Assembly (NCBI GenBank): GCA_965284645.1
Contig: OZ260106.1
Coordinates: 2,170,001 to 2,234,000, forward strand
Source: JAIBAJ01 sp965284645
GTDB lineage: Bacteria; Bacteroidota; Bacteroidia; JAIBAJ01
Reading direction: 5' to 3'
Length of the DNA stretch: 64,000 nucleotides
Of the stretch, positions 46,581-53,341 are shown in pieces. Both the position numbers and the translations under genes were made by a program. The notes under the pieces were generated by a model, which was not told the origin of the DNA, did no database searches, and saw only the letters and a list, made by a program, of their open reading frames with translations. Position 1 is the stretch's first letter, and the number at the start of each line of letters is the position of its first letter.

Positions 46581-46985
46581 GAGTGCTGACGTTCTCCCTG
46601 TGGCTCCCATAGTCAACAACAAAACCAGTCTGCCTGCGGCATCCTACTTTTCGTTGAGGGGGATTTTCATTTCTTAAATAGGGCGGGAGTACTGACGTGC
46701 TCCCTCTGGCTCCCATAGTCAACAACAAAACCAGTCTGCCTTCGGCATCCTGCTTTTCGTTGAGGGGGATTTTTAATTCTTAGAAAGGGAGGGAGTACTG
46801 ACGTGCTCCCTTTGGGTCCCAAGGTCAACAACCAAACCAGTCTGCCTTCGGCATCCTGCTTTTCGTTGAGGGGGATTTTTAATTCTTAGAAAGGGAGGGA
46901 TTACTGACGTGCTCCCTCTGGGTCCCATAGTCAACAACAAAACCAGTCTGCCTGCGGCATCCTACTTTTCGTTTTGGCGAATTTA
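46581..46985. repeat. Minisatellite: four tandem 106-bp units
   Basis: Units begin at 46581, 46687, 46793 and 46899, exactly 106 bases apart. Each starts GAGTACTGACGTGCTCCC or a close variant and contains AACAAAACCAGTCTGCC and CGGCATCCTGCTTTTCGTT. The last unit diverges at its 3' end, where GAGGGGG is replaced by TTGGCGAATTT. Open frames through it on both strands are not conserved-looking. Confidence 0.9.
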
Positions 46986-47029
46986 CATTTCCAATCAGAG
47001 CTTGAAATTTAAATTCGCCAAAACGAAAA
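46966..47029. repeat. 20-bp perfect inverted repeat next to the old ssrA terminator
   Basis: TTTTCGTTTTGGCGAATTTA (46966-46985) is the exact complement of 47010-47029, with a 24-base spacer. The left arm lies in the end of the last 106-bp unit. Confidence 0.8.
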
Positions 47030-47048
47030 AGGCCCCCTATCGGGGGCC
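47025..47048 (-). terminator. Original ssrA terminator, displaced by the integrated element
   Basis: On the minus strand the hairpin GGCCCCCGATAGGGGGCC is followed by TTTTTCG. It lies 16 bases beyond the duplicated tmRNA 3' end at 47065-47087, where the ssrA terminator would be without the element. Confidence 0.75.
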
Positions 47049-47064
47049 TGGTTTTGTTGTATTT

Positions 47065-47087
47065 GTGGATCCGGAGGGAGTCGAACC
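47065..47087 (-). repeat. att site, far copy (23 bp of tmRNA 3' end)
   Basis: The 23 bases GTGGATCC...GTCGAACC are identical to 52811-52833 inside ssrA. They include the tmRNA T-arm 3' half and acceptor strand, but the rest of a tmRNA is absent here. Confidence 0.9.
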
Positions 47088-47191
47088 TTTCTATTTTTAC
47101 TTGATTGTTATTTGCTATATATTATCTATAAAACCCTATTTAATCCTTGGTTTTAGATGAATTAACGGAAAGTAGAGAAAAGTTGGATAAA

Positions 47192-47241
47192 ATTGAAACG
47201 ACAACAAAAACGACAACAAACGACAACAAAAACGACAACAA
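47192..47241 (+). repeat. Putative integrase arm sites, left cluster
   Basis: ACGACAACAA occurs at 47198, 47210, 47220 and 47232. The 29 bases 47192-47220 are identical to 52729-52757 near the other end. The cluster lies between the att core and the integrase gene, close upstream of its -7 box. Confidence 0.7.
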
Positions 47242-47257
47242 CTTTTGGGAATTAATG

Positions 47258-47265
47258 TATCTTTG
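47258..47265 (+). promoter_or_regulatory. Probable -7 box of the integrase gene
   Basis: TATCTTTG is an exact TAnnTTTG match 29 bases before the GTG start. The last ACGACAACAA repeat ends 16 bases upstream, so integrase bound to arm sites could repress its own gene. Confidence 0.55.
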
Positions 47266-47294
47266 CCTCGTTCAATTTTCAATACTTATACAAC

Positions 47295-48605
47295 GTGGCA
47301 AAAATCACATTCGTCCTTCGTGAGCCGGAGGCAAAAAAGGAAACGCCAATTCACTTAATAGTTAGAATGGGTAAGGGTTGGAGGTTAGTATTTCCGACCT
47401 CAGAAAGGATAAACCCTAAATTTTGGGAATCAGACCGAAGTAGAAAGAACTTCCAAAGGGCTAAAGAAACTTCTAAATTTCCCATATATCCTGAATTCAA
47501 TCTTCGTTTGGATTCTTTGAAAAATGCAGTTCTTGATTCAATTAGGACTTATCAAAATAATAATGACAACAAAATTCCATCGGTTGAAGAACTGAGGGAG
47601 ATATTAAAGATTAGAATTCAAGGTAAAACCCAAAGTGATACTCCAAAGGATTTGTTTGGATTCATTCAAAAATTTTTGGAGGAATTGGAATATAGAATAA
47701 ACGATCATACCGGCAAACTTTATTCATACACCATTAAGAATACCTATAGGCGTGGATTTGAGTTATTAAAGGAATATAAGTTGGTAAAAAGGAAACGAGT
47801 TGATTTCGACACTATTGATATGAGTTTTTACTACGATTATGTTCGTTTTTTAACCGAAAACCATAAGTTTGCTAAAAACACCAAGGGTAAACACATAAAA
47901 ACCTTAAAGACCTTCTTAAATGAGGCCACAGAGAGAGGAATTAATAGTAAATTCATTTATAAAAGTAAAAAATTCAAAGGATTCTCAGATTCAACTGATA
48001 GTATTTATTTATCAGTAGACGAACTGGAGGTTTTGGAAAATTTGGATTTGAGCCATAGCCGCAAATTAGACCATGTTAGAGATTTGTTTTTAGTTGGTTG
48101 TTGGACTGGATTGCGGTTTTCAGATTTTACAAATATTAAACCGGAAAATATAAAAGGTAACAATATTGAAATTCAAACCCAAAAAACTGGTGAATGGGTA
48201 GTTACCCCAATTTTGCCGCCAACAAAAAGAATAATGAGTAAATACGAAGGAAAATATCCGAATTGTTTGCCTCCTTCTATTTCCAATGCAAAAATGAATT
48301 TATATCTAAAGGAAATAGGCAAATTGTTAGGAAAAGTTAGAAATGATAATCCTCATACCTTGACTATAGAGAATAAAACCAAAATTGATACAAAAGAAAA
48401 GTATGAGTCTATTTGCACTCATACGGCAAGGAGAAGTTTTGCGACCAATATGTATAATTCTAAATATCCTATTCATTCAATAATGAAGATTACAGGCCAC
48501 AAGTCTGAAAAGGTGTTTTTTTCCTATATCAAAACCACTAAATCTGAAAGTGCAGATTTATTGCATTTGCATTATGAGAAAACTCAAAGAATGAAAGTTG
48601 CCTAA
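47295..48605 (+). CDS. int: Tyrosine recombinase (integrase)
   Basis: It catalyses site-specific integration and excision of the element. Catalytic residues are complete: Arg274 in WTGLRFSD, His376 and Arg379 in HTARRSFAT, His402 in ITGHKS and the nucleophile Tyr411 in FFSYIKTT. The N-terminal arm-binding domain and a SAM-like core-binding domain (about 125-225) precede the catalytic domain. The 436-residue length is typical of Bacteroidota integrases. The start is GTG at 47295. It lies just inside the left att site, and the next gene overlaps or abuts its end. Confidence 0.95.
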   Translation: MAKITFVLREPEAKKETPIHLIVRMGKGWRLVFPTSERINPKFWESDRSRKNFQRAKETSKFPIYPEFNLRLDSLKNAVLDSIRTYQNNNDNKIPSVEELREILKIRIQGKTQSDTPKDLFGFIQKFLEELEYRINDHTGKLYSYTIKNTYRRGFELLKEYKLVKRKRVDFDTIDMSFYYDYVRFLTENHKFAKNTKGKHIKTLKTFLNEATERGINSKFIYKSKKFKGFSDSTDSIYLSVDELEVLENLDLSHSRKLDHVRDLFLVGCWTGLRFSDFTNIKPENIKGNNIEIQTQKTGEWVVTPILPPTKRIMSKYEGKYPNCLPPSISNAKMNLYLKEIGKLLGKVRNDNPHTLTIENKTKIDTKEKYESICTHTARRSFATNMYNSKYPIHSIMKITGHKSEKVFFSYIKTTKSESADLLHLHYEKTQRMKVA

Positions 48606-48618
48606 ACCCATTAATGCC

Positions 48619-49653
48619 ATGCTACAACAACAGATTGATATAGAGATTTGCAAAAGAATCATTGAGAGAGAACAGGATTTATTAAATAGGGAAAATTCAA
48701 ATATTCAAACATCATTTGCAATAAAATACCAAGAGGAGTTATTGGAAATTGGGCGAAAGATTCTTGGTAAGGAGGAGGAGTTTAATTTGCTACCTTATTC
48801 AAAAAAACTGGAGTTTTGGGATAGTAATGGATTAAACTCCGAAATTGAATTTTACAATGTTGTCGAAAGTGGAAATCAAGACGAAATAAAAAATGGGATT
48901 TACAACGGAGAAAAGTTTTCAATTTCACCCAAAACACCGGAGGAGCAAAAATTGCAATTCGAATGGTTTTGCAATTATTTGAAAAATAAATATTGGTTTG
49001 GGTTTAATATTGATAGAATGAAAGAGAGGCATCATGCAGTATTGAACGAATCACCTGATCCTGTTTTGTATGTTCAAAATGAATTGGAAAGATTACAGCG
49101 AATTACAGACCTAAGGTTTGCAAATGCAGAAAAAGACTATAAAAGATATTTTGGTCTAAATATTACAACAGTATACCAATCCTACAAAAGAGCCAATGAA
49201 AGTGAGGTAAAGAGATTAGATTTAGAAATATACAGCAGCGAAGGACTTACACACTTTGAACAGCTATTGGCCGGAAAGGTTGATGCGCACTATATCCCAT
49301 TTCTTAAAAACGAATTAAAAAGACTGGAGGAGAATAAACAACCGATTGCACCTATTATTGAAGAATCAGAAGAGGTTACCAATAAAATTCAAGAAAAAAT
49401 AGTTTGGTTGCATAAAACTGGAGTTATTGATGCAATAAAGAGTTTATACAATGCTGAATTACAGAGCAATACTACATTAGCTAAATTCCTAAGTTATGGA
49501 ATGACAAGACCGGAGGAAATGAGGGGGGAATTATGGGATAGTATCAAAAAGGCATTGGAAAGAATTGATGAGAATAAGGATAAATTGTATTTAAGGCATA
49601 AAGAGTATATCGATGAAAAACTTAAAGGGTTAAGAATGAACAAAGTAAGTTAA
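48619..49653 (+). CDS. Element protein of unknown function following the integrase
   Basis: A 344-residue, helical, charged protein from the ATG at 48619; the frame is also open to a TTG at 48598 that would overlap the integrase. I do not recognise a full domain. The C-terminal stretch EKIVWLHKTGVIDAIKSLY...TLAKFLSYGM weakly resembles a module at the ends of Bacteroidota mobile-element proteins such as RteC-like regulators. A dyad follows the gene. It may act in regulation or in element maintenance; this is inference. Confidence 0.6.
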   Translation: MLQQQIDIEICKRIIEREQDLLNRENSNIQTSFAIKYQEELLEIGRKILGKEEEFNLLPYSKKLEFWDSNGLNSEIEFYNVVESGNQDEIKNGIYNGEKFSISPKTPEEQKLQFEWFCNYLKNKYWFGFNIDRMKERHHAVLNESPDPVLYVQNELERLQRITDLRFANAEKDYKRYFGLNITTVYQSYKRANESEVKRLDLEIYSSEGLTHFEQLLAGKVDAHYIPFLKNELKRLEENKQPIAPIIEESEEVTNKIQEKIVWLHKTGVIDAIKSLYNAELQSNTTLAKFLSYGMTRPEEMRGELWDSIKKALERIDENKDKLYLRHKEYIDEKLKGLRMNKVS

Positions 49654-49663
49654 GATAGGTGTT

Positions 49664-49691
49664 TTAGGACAAGAAAATTAGTTTGTCCTAA
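49664..49691. promoter_or_regulatory. Inverted repeat before the excisionase-like gene
   Basis: TTAGGACAA (49664-49672) and TTGTCCTAA (49683-49691) form a perfect 9-bp dyad with a 10-base spacer and no T-run. It is 40 bases before the HTH gene, so it may be an operator; a weak terminator is the alternative. Confidence 0.5.
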
Positions 49692-49731
49692 GTCAGTTTG
49701 CGGAACGTTAAATTAATAACCGCAAAAAATT

Positions 49732-50028
49732 ATGACAAACCTAATCCTAACTCAAATCCCATTAGAGGATTTCAAAACAGCTATTTCGGAGGCTGTAAGA
49801 ATCGAAGTTGAAAAACTTGGTATCTTAAAAAAAGACGAACCTGACACCGAATACATAACAAGGAAACAGACCTCTACTATGTTAGGGGTTTCTTTGCCTA
49901 CACTTAACGACTGGAGCAAACGAGGAATCATTAAGTCTTATCGAATTGCATCACGGGTTCGATATAAAAAGGCAGAGGTTTTGACCGCACTCTCCCAAGT
50001 GCAAACCATTAAACACCGGAGGGCGTAA
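49732..50028 (+). CDS. Excisionase-like helix-turn-helix protein
   Basis: Residues about 38-90 form a MerR/AlpA-type winged helix: EYITRKQTSTMLGVSLPTLNDWSKRGIIKSYRIASRVRY, with the usual RVRYKKAEV wing. Such proteins bend att DNA and direct integrase to excision, or activate element genes. The 98-residue length is usual. The next gene begins two bases after its stop, so the two are in one operon. Confidence 0.85.
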   Translation: MTNLILTQIPLEDFKTAISEAVRIEVEKLGILKKDEPDTEYITRKQTSTMLGVSLPTLNDWSKRGIIKSYRIASRVRYKKAEVLTALSQVQTIKHRRA

Positions 50029-50030
50029 CA

Positions 50031-50462
50031 ATGGAAACACAATTCAATTTTCCCGACTATAAAGAAGTGGTTTATCTGATGAATCCGGAAACTGGTTATT
50101 ATCAGAAACAACCGCAAAAGATTTCGTTTAATAAACTCCCATTTGAATTAAAGGTAGAGAATACCATCGAGGAGAAAATAAGGCAACAAGGCGCAAAGGA
50201 AATAATTCATGGACGAATAAAAAATGGTAAGTATCAATTCTTCACAGGGTTGATACCGACAAGTGTAAGAGGATTCTATGAAGGTAACGATTATGAATTT
50301 AGAAATAAGGTTAAGAAACTAAGTTTAATAGTATTTTACTTTTCAGAAGATAATTCAAAACTAAGTGTTTACTACTTCAATCATTTCTATAAGGTAAGTT
50401 CGATTGACCGCCAAAGATTTGTTTTTCAGTTTATAAAATTCATTCAAAAGGAAAAGGCATAA
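50031..50462 (+). CDS. Small element protein of unknown function
   Basis: A 143-residue protein rich in Tyr, Phe and Lys, without a signal peptide or membrane helix. I recognise no domain. It begins directly after the HTH gene and is followed by a terminator hairpin, so the pair forms a small operon. KISFNKLPFELKVENTIEEK and FQFIKFIQKEKA are its most distinct segments. Confidence 0.6.
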   Translation: METQFNFPDYKEVVYLMNPETGYYQKQPQKISFNKLPFELKVENTIEEKIRQQGAKEIIHGRIKNGKYQFFTGLIPTSVRGFYEGNDYEFRNKVKKLSLIVFYFSEDNSKLSVYYFNHFYKVSSIDRQRFVFQFIKFIQKEKA

Positions 50463-50467
50463 AACAC

Positions 50468-50491
50468 AAAAAGGAGGTAATCCTCCCTTTT
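50468..50491 (+). terminator. Terminator inside the element
   Basis: GGAGG and CCTCC arms around a TAAT loop, flanked by an A-run and CTTTTG. Confidence 0.6.
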
Positions 50492-50515
50492 GCTGTTCAA
50501 TTTACCTTACACAAT

Positions 50516-50530
50516 AAAGACCTGGTCTTT
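50516..50530. promoter_or_regulatory. Short palindrome before the initiator-like gene
   Basis: AAAGACC-T-GGTCTTT is a perfect 7-bp dyad with a one-base centre, 26 bases before the gene. It could be an operator or part of a replication origin. Confidence 0.4.
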
Positions 50531-50556
50531 CGTGGAGGAGTGCAAATATAAACAAA

Positions 50557-51447
50557 TTGATTGACGATATTACCATAGAAGTTTCATTGGATTTGTTGCC
50601 CGAAGTCAGGCAGCAAACAAAGGATTGTTTCTATAAATGGGGTTTAAAATTCGTTCCAAAGTGGAATCAAACAGGAATAATGAAGTATTGCAGCCAAATG
50701 GAAAACCTAAGACTTACAATATTAAACGATAAATTATACATATCAAATTCGTGGCATAAGTTCTATAGAGGAAACAATTATTCTGATTACACACATACTG
50801 ATATAGTTAATACTTATAAAATTTTGGAGGATTCAATCGGTAAGTCTTTTGCAATTTCCAAAATAAATCGAATAGCCTATGGGATAGTAATTAAAGAGGA
50901 TGCGCCAAGGAATTATAAAAACTGGTTACACTACAAATCAAAAAGACCTCTACCGATGCACCATTCCGGAAAAATCTATGGGGCAATGTTTGATTTTGCA
51001 GATTACCGAATTAAAGGTTATGATAAGACCTTTGAAGTTAAAGAACATGAAGGGAAAGAGATTGGAGATAATTATTTCAGAATTGAAACAGAAGTAAAAT
51101 ATATGCGGCATTTGCATAAAAGGAAAGAACCGATTAATATATTTAGCCCAAAGGATTTGTTTATTTTTGAAAATATACAATTACTGGGAAACGATCTAAT
51201 GAATAAATACCAAACCATCGAAAAGAATATAGAAATTGAAACAACTGGGTTATCCATGTACGAACTTAATGTAATTGCCTCTATGAGGGATGAGAAAGTG
51301 AGAGAAACAATAAAAATGGAACATGCCACTACCTTTAAAAGGTATCAAAAGGAATTTAATAAACTCAAACAGGCCAATAACTCAGAATATTTATTGCAAG
51401 TAGAGAAGAAGGTAAGAACTAAAATTTCAGACCTTATAAATAGTTGA
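50557..51447 (+). CDS. Replication-initiator-like protein (phage/plasmid gpII/X-type resemblance)
   Basis: A 296-residue protein starting at TTG (MIDDITIEVSL). The order of features resembles phage replication protein CRI (gpII/X) of filamentous phages and related plasmids: an N-terminal beta strand, NLRLTILNDKLYISNSWHKFYRGNN, the segment ILEDSIGKSFAISKINRIAYG, and later YRIKGYDKTFEVKEHE with FRIETEVKYM. The YDK-plus-RxE pattern is the strongest sign. I see no HUH motif in it. It would initiate rolling-circle replication of the excised element. This is family resemblance recalled by eye and not verified. Confidence 0.5.
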   Translation: MIDDITIEVSLDLLPEVRQQTKDCFYKWGLKFVPKWNQTGIMKYCSQMENLRLTILNDKLYISNSWHKFYRGNNYSDYTHTDIVNTYKILEDSIGKSFAISKINRIAYGIVIKEDAPRNYKNWLHYKSKRPLPMHHSGKIYGAMFDFADYRIKGYDKTFEVKEHEGKEIGDNYFRIETEVKYMRHLHKRKEPINIFSPKDLFIFENIQLLGNDLMNKYQTIEKNIEIETTGLSMYELNVIASMRDEKVRETIKMEHATTFKRYQKEFNKLKQANNSEYLLQVEKKVRTKISDLINS

Positions 51448-51520
51448 ACTTTCAAACTTGTTATATACTTGAAAAATGGTATCAAATGAGTCAACCCAAC
51501 AAATAAGTAAATCAAATTAA

Positions 51521-51838
51521 ATGGGATTACCAATAGGAACTACAAACAACCCCAACGGACGACCACAAGGCAGCAAGAATAAAAGGAGTTTACAATGGGA
51601 GGATTTTGGTGAAAAATTGATTGAACAGCACACTCCCAAATTTAATTCCTTGTTGTCAGAGTTGTGGAATGGAACAAAAGAAGAAAGGTTTTTAGCTGCA
51701 AACCTCTACCTAAAAACATTAGAATATTTTAAACCTAAAATTGCTCGAAGTCTAATTGTAGTTGATGAGGATAGTAATTCGAATTCAACTTGCCGGATTA
51801 GGGTTGACAATAATCCTGAGAACGATATAATTTTATAG
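51521..51838 (+). CDS. NGRPQGS-motif small protein, paralogue 1
   Basis: A 105-residue protein beginning MGLPIGTTNNPNGRPQGSKN. The NPNGRPxGSxN motif is that of DUF5681-type proteins found in phages and Bacteroidota mobile elements. The rest is helical, with a polar tail. The start codon and next 20 codons are close to those of the following gene, showing a tandem duplication. Function unknown; a link to terminase or DNA handling is only suggested by phage context. Confidence 0.65.
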   Translation: MGLPIGTTNNPNGRPQGSKNKRSLQWEDFGEKLIEQHTPKFNSLLSELWNGTKEERFLAANLYLKTLEYFKPKIARSLIVVDEDSNSNSTCRIRVDNNPENDIIL

Positions 51839-51871
51839 GTTGATTTCTGTAAATAGCAAAAAAGTACAAAA

Positions 51872-52177
51872 ATGGGATTACCTAAAGGACGAACGAATAA
51901 TGCCAACGGACGACCACAAGGCAGCATTAATAAGGACACAAAGGAATTGAGGGAATTGTTAACCGGATTTATTGCAAAGAACTGGATAGGCCTTCAAACT
52001 GATTACGAAAAATTAGAGCCTAAAGACCGATTGCAGTTTTTTGAAAAGGTTTTGCAATATACACTACCAAAAATGCAAAGTGTTAACAGCGAAATTGAAT
52101 TAAAACAAAGATTGGAGGCAATGAGTGAAACTGAAATTGACAGCCTAATAAAACGTATCAATGACTACAAAAAGTAA
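51872..52177 (+). CDS. NGRPQGS-motif small protein, paralogue 2
   Basis: A 101-residue paralogue starting MGLPKGRTNNANGRPQGSIN. It continues with helical KELRELLTGFIAK and LEPKDRLQFFEKVLQYTLPK, a pattern I recall from proteins beside phage terminase genes. It shares more than 20 consecutive identical bases with the first copy around CAACGGACGACCACAAGGC. Its 3' end overlaps the next frame by 17 bases. Confidence 0.65.
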   Translation: MGLPKGRTNNANGRPQGSINKDTKELRELLTGFIAKNWIGLQTDYEKLEPKDRLQFFEKVLQYTLPKMQSVNSEIELKQRLEAMSETEIDSLIKRINDYKK

Positions 52178-52382
52178 AAAAATAAAGGCAATTTTGGAGG
52201 CCGCAAATGGAAATCTAAAGGAAATCGAAAATTTCCAAACAAAGAAATTCCAAATATTTAGACACAATATTGAGGATGGATTTGTAATTGATACCTATGG
52301 AAACAGATTTACAACAGAAGAATTTGAAAGTTTCAAGAAAGGGAAAGGAGATATTATTGAGGTAACTCTGAATTTGGATTAA
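52161..52382 (+). CDS. Small overlapping element protein of unknown function
   Basis: A 73-residue frame starting at an ATG within the end of the previous gene, which is typical translational coupling. It is lysine-rich, with an IDTYGNRFTTEEFESF segment. No domain recognised. The overlap and the absence of any other use for the stretch argue that it is real. Confidence 0.5.
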   Translation: MTTKSKKIKAILEAANGNLKEIENFQTKKFQIFRHNIEDGFVIDTYGNRFTTEEFESFKKGKGDIIEVTLNLD

Positions 52383-52417
52383 TCTCCCTTAGGAATAAAA
52401 TATAAAAACAATTTGTT

Positions 52418-52627
52418 TTATTTGAATTCTGTGCAATTTGAATAATTGACTACACGCCAAGGATTCATTTTAGTATCCGCTACCCCTTCGAAATCGTAAC
52501 CTGTGCAATTTTCATAGTTTTCAACTCTTGGTTGCGCTCCGATTGAATCGTAATAAGTTGCAGTGCAAGTTTGGCATTTTTGTTTGGCGCAGCTACTAAC
52601 AAATAGAAGAAGGATTAATTTTTTCAT
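52418..52627 (-). CDS. Small cysteine-rich lipoprotein
   Basis: A 69-residue protein on the opposite strand to the other element genes. MKKLILLLFVSSC is a short lipoprotein signal with the lipidated cysteine at position 13. The mature part carries four further cysteines (KCQTCTATYYDS, YENCTGYD and SNCTEFK). It may be a cargo gene acting at the envelope, for example in exclusion; this is speculation. Confidence 0.65.
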   Translation of the reverse strand: MKKLILLLFVSSCAKQKCQTCTATYYDSIGAQPRVENYENCTGYDFEGVADTKMNPWRVVNYSNCTEFK

Positions 52628-52728
52628 AATGGAAAATTTGGCAAATCTATAAAAATCAGTTGTTTTTCAAAATTAAATGTAAAATAAAAGAAAGTAGTTC
52701 AATGAAAGTAATAAAATCTCCAAAACTG

Positions 52729-52757
52729 ATTGAAACGACAACAAAAACGACAACAAA
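52729..52757 (+). repeat. Putative integrase arm sites, right cluster
   Basis: Two ACGACAACAA copies at 52735 and 52747. The whole 29 bases equal 47192-47220, in the same orientation. The cluster lies 54 bases inside the right att core. Confidence 0.7.
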
Positions 52758-52800
52758 GAAAACAAACCCTACTCAAATGATTGATTTTCATAGGGTTTGT
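52754..52800 (-). terminator. Element-supplied terminator downstream of ssrA
   Basis: On the minus strand ACAAACCCTA pairs perfectly with TAGGGTTTGT around a 19-base loop and is followed by TTTCTTTG. It replaces the displaced original. Confidence 0.6.
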
Positions 52801-52810
52801 AAATTTTTTA

Positions 52811-52833
52811 GTGGATCCGGAGGGAGTCGAACC
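52811..52833 (-). repeat. att site, ssrA copy (23 bp)
   Basis: Identical to 47065-47087. It lies in the T-arm and acceptor 3' strand of tmRNA, so integration leaves the RNA gene intact. Confidence 0.9.
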
Positions 52834-53176
52834 CTCGTCCAAACACTCGGCAACAATGCCTTCTACATACTTAGCCTGCTACTTAATTGTCGGGTGGAGG
52901 CCGGCCAGAGGCAACCTACAACCACCGTATCCTTTGGTGTTTCACCCAAACTTAAAGGCGTCGTTTGTGGCTATTCTTGTGTTTTTGGTGTCCAGGCGGC
53001 TAGCTACAAGAAAAAACCTACCGCGGGACAAATGGTGCTAATACCTGGTATTAGGCAGCCATTGCATAGGAGTATTCTCCGTTTGCAAAAGTTGAATGTT
53101 AGGATTAACGTGTCATACAAACAACACACGGTATGCTTACACTGCTTCCTGGGCGCTGTCAAAACCGGTCGGACCC
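52812..53176 (-). ncRNA. ssrA: tmRNA (transfer-messenger RNA)
   Basis: It rescues ribosomes stalled on broken mRNAs and tags the peptide for degradation. The 365-nt RNA has a 5' acceptor strand GGGTCCG pairing with the 3' strand CGGATCC (one G-U), discriminator A, and a T-arm with GGTTCGACTCC. The 5' region GACCGGTTTTGACAGC is typical. The tag frame at 53051-53086 reads ANGEYSYAMAA followed by TAA, close to other Bacteroidota tags ending YAxAA. A CCA end is not encoded. Its 3' end carries the element's att site. Confidence 0.95.
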
Positions 53177-53188
53177 ATTGTTCAGTTT

Positions 53189-53209
53189 GTAAAGGTACAA
53201 TGTTTTCAA
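53189..53209 (-). promoter_or_regulatory. Possible promoter of ssrA
   Basis: On the minus strand TACCTTTA (53190-53197), a near TAnnTTTG, lies 13 bases before the mature 5' end. A TTG at 53207-53209 is closer than the usual spacing. Confidence 0.35.
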
Positions 53210-53238
53210 TTCTTTTGTGGTGCGTTATGTTTTTTTTA

Positions 53239-53268
53239 GCATTTCAAATGCGTAATCTGGGCTTAAAT
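53239..53268 (-). repeat. MITE-like repeat end fragment
   Basis: ATTTCAAATGCGTAATCTGG followed by GC matches the right end of the 44512 copy. The remainder of the element is missing. Confidence 0.5.
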
Positions 53269-53291
53269 TATGATTCAGATAGCCGAAAATG

Positions 53292-53322
53292 AAAAAGGCC
53301 GGAGTATTACCCCAGCCTTTTC
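53292..53322 (-). terminator. Terminator after rplY
   Basis: AAAAGGC (53293-53299) and GCCTTTT (53315-53321) arms extended by imperfect GC pairs, directly after the rplY stop on the minus strand. Confidence 0.6.
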
Positions 53323-53341
53323 AATGTATTCAATAGGTTGC

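Larger units (their letters stand above)
47065..52810 (+). mobile_element. Integrated element at the ssrA 3' end (about 5.75 kb)
   Basis: It is bounded by 23-bp direct repeats equal to the 3' end of tmRNA. It encodes a tyrosine integrase just inside the left end, an excisionase-like HTH protein, a replication-initiator-like protein, two NGRPQGS-motif paralogues and several unknown genes, nearly all on the plus strand. The sequence looks more A+T-rich than its surroundings. There are no capsid, tail, conjugation or transposase genes. This makes it a minimal integrative element: a phage satellite, a mobilisable element or an integrated rolling-circle replicon. Confidence 0.85.

Noticed and set aside
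46581..46985. Possible CRISPR array
   Set aside because: Units are contiguous 106-bp repeats with no unique spacers, and no cas genes are present.
47065..47087. Possible tRNA gene end
   Set aside because: Only the T-arm and acceptor strand are present, and they equal the tmRNA 3' end, so it is an att duplicate.
46431..47160. Several short open frames through the 106-bp repeats
   Set aside because: They merely read the tandem units in various frames, and none has a plausible start or conserved motif.
51072..51329. Minus-strand open frames inside the initiator-like gene
   Set aside because: They are antisense to a long coherent coding frame and show no motif.
52660..53292. Open frames of 210 and 86 residues across ssrA
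   Set aside because: They are antisense to a complete tmRNA and carry no recognisable domain.
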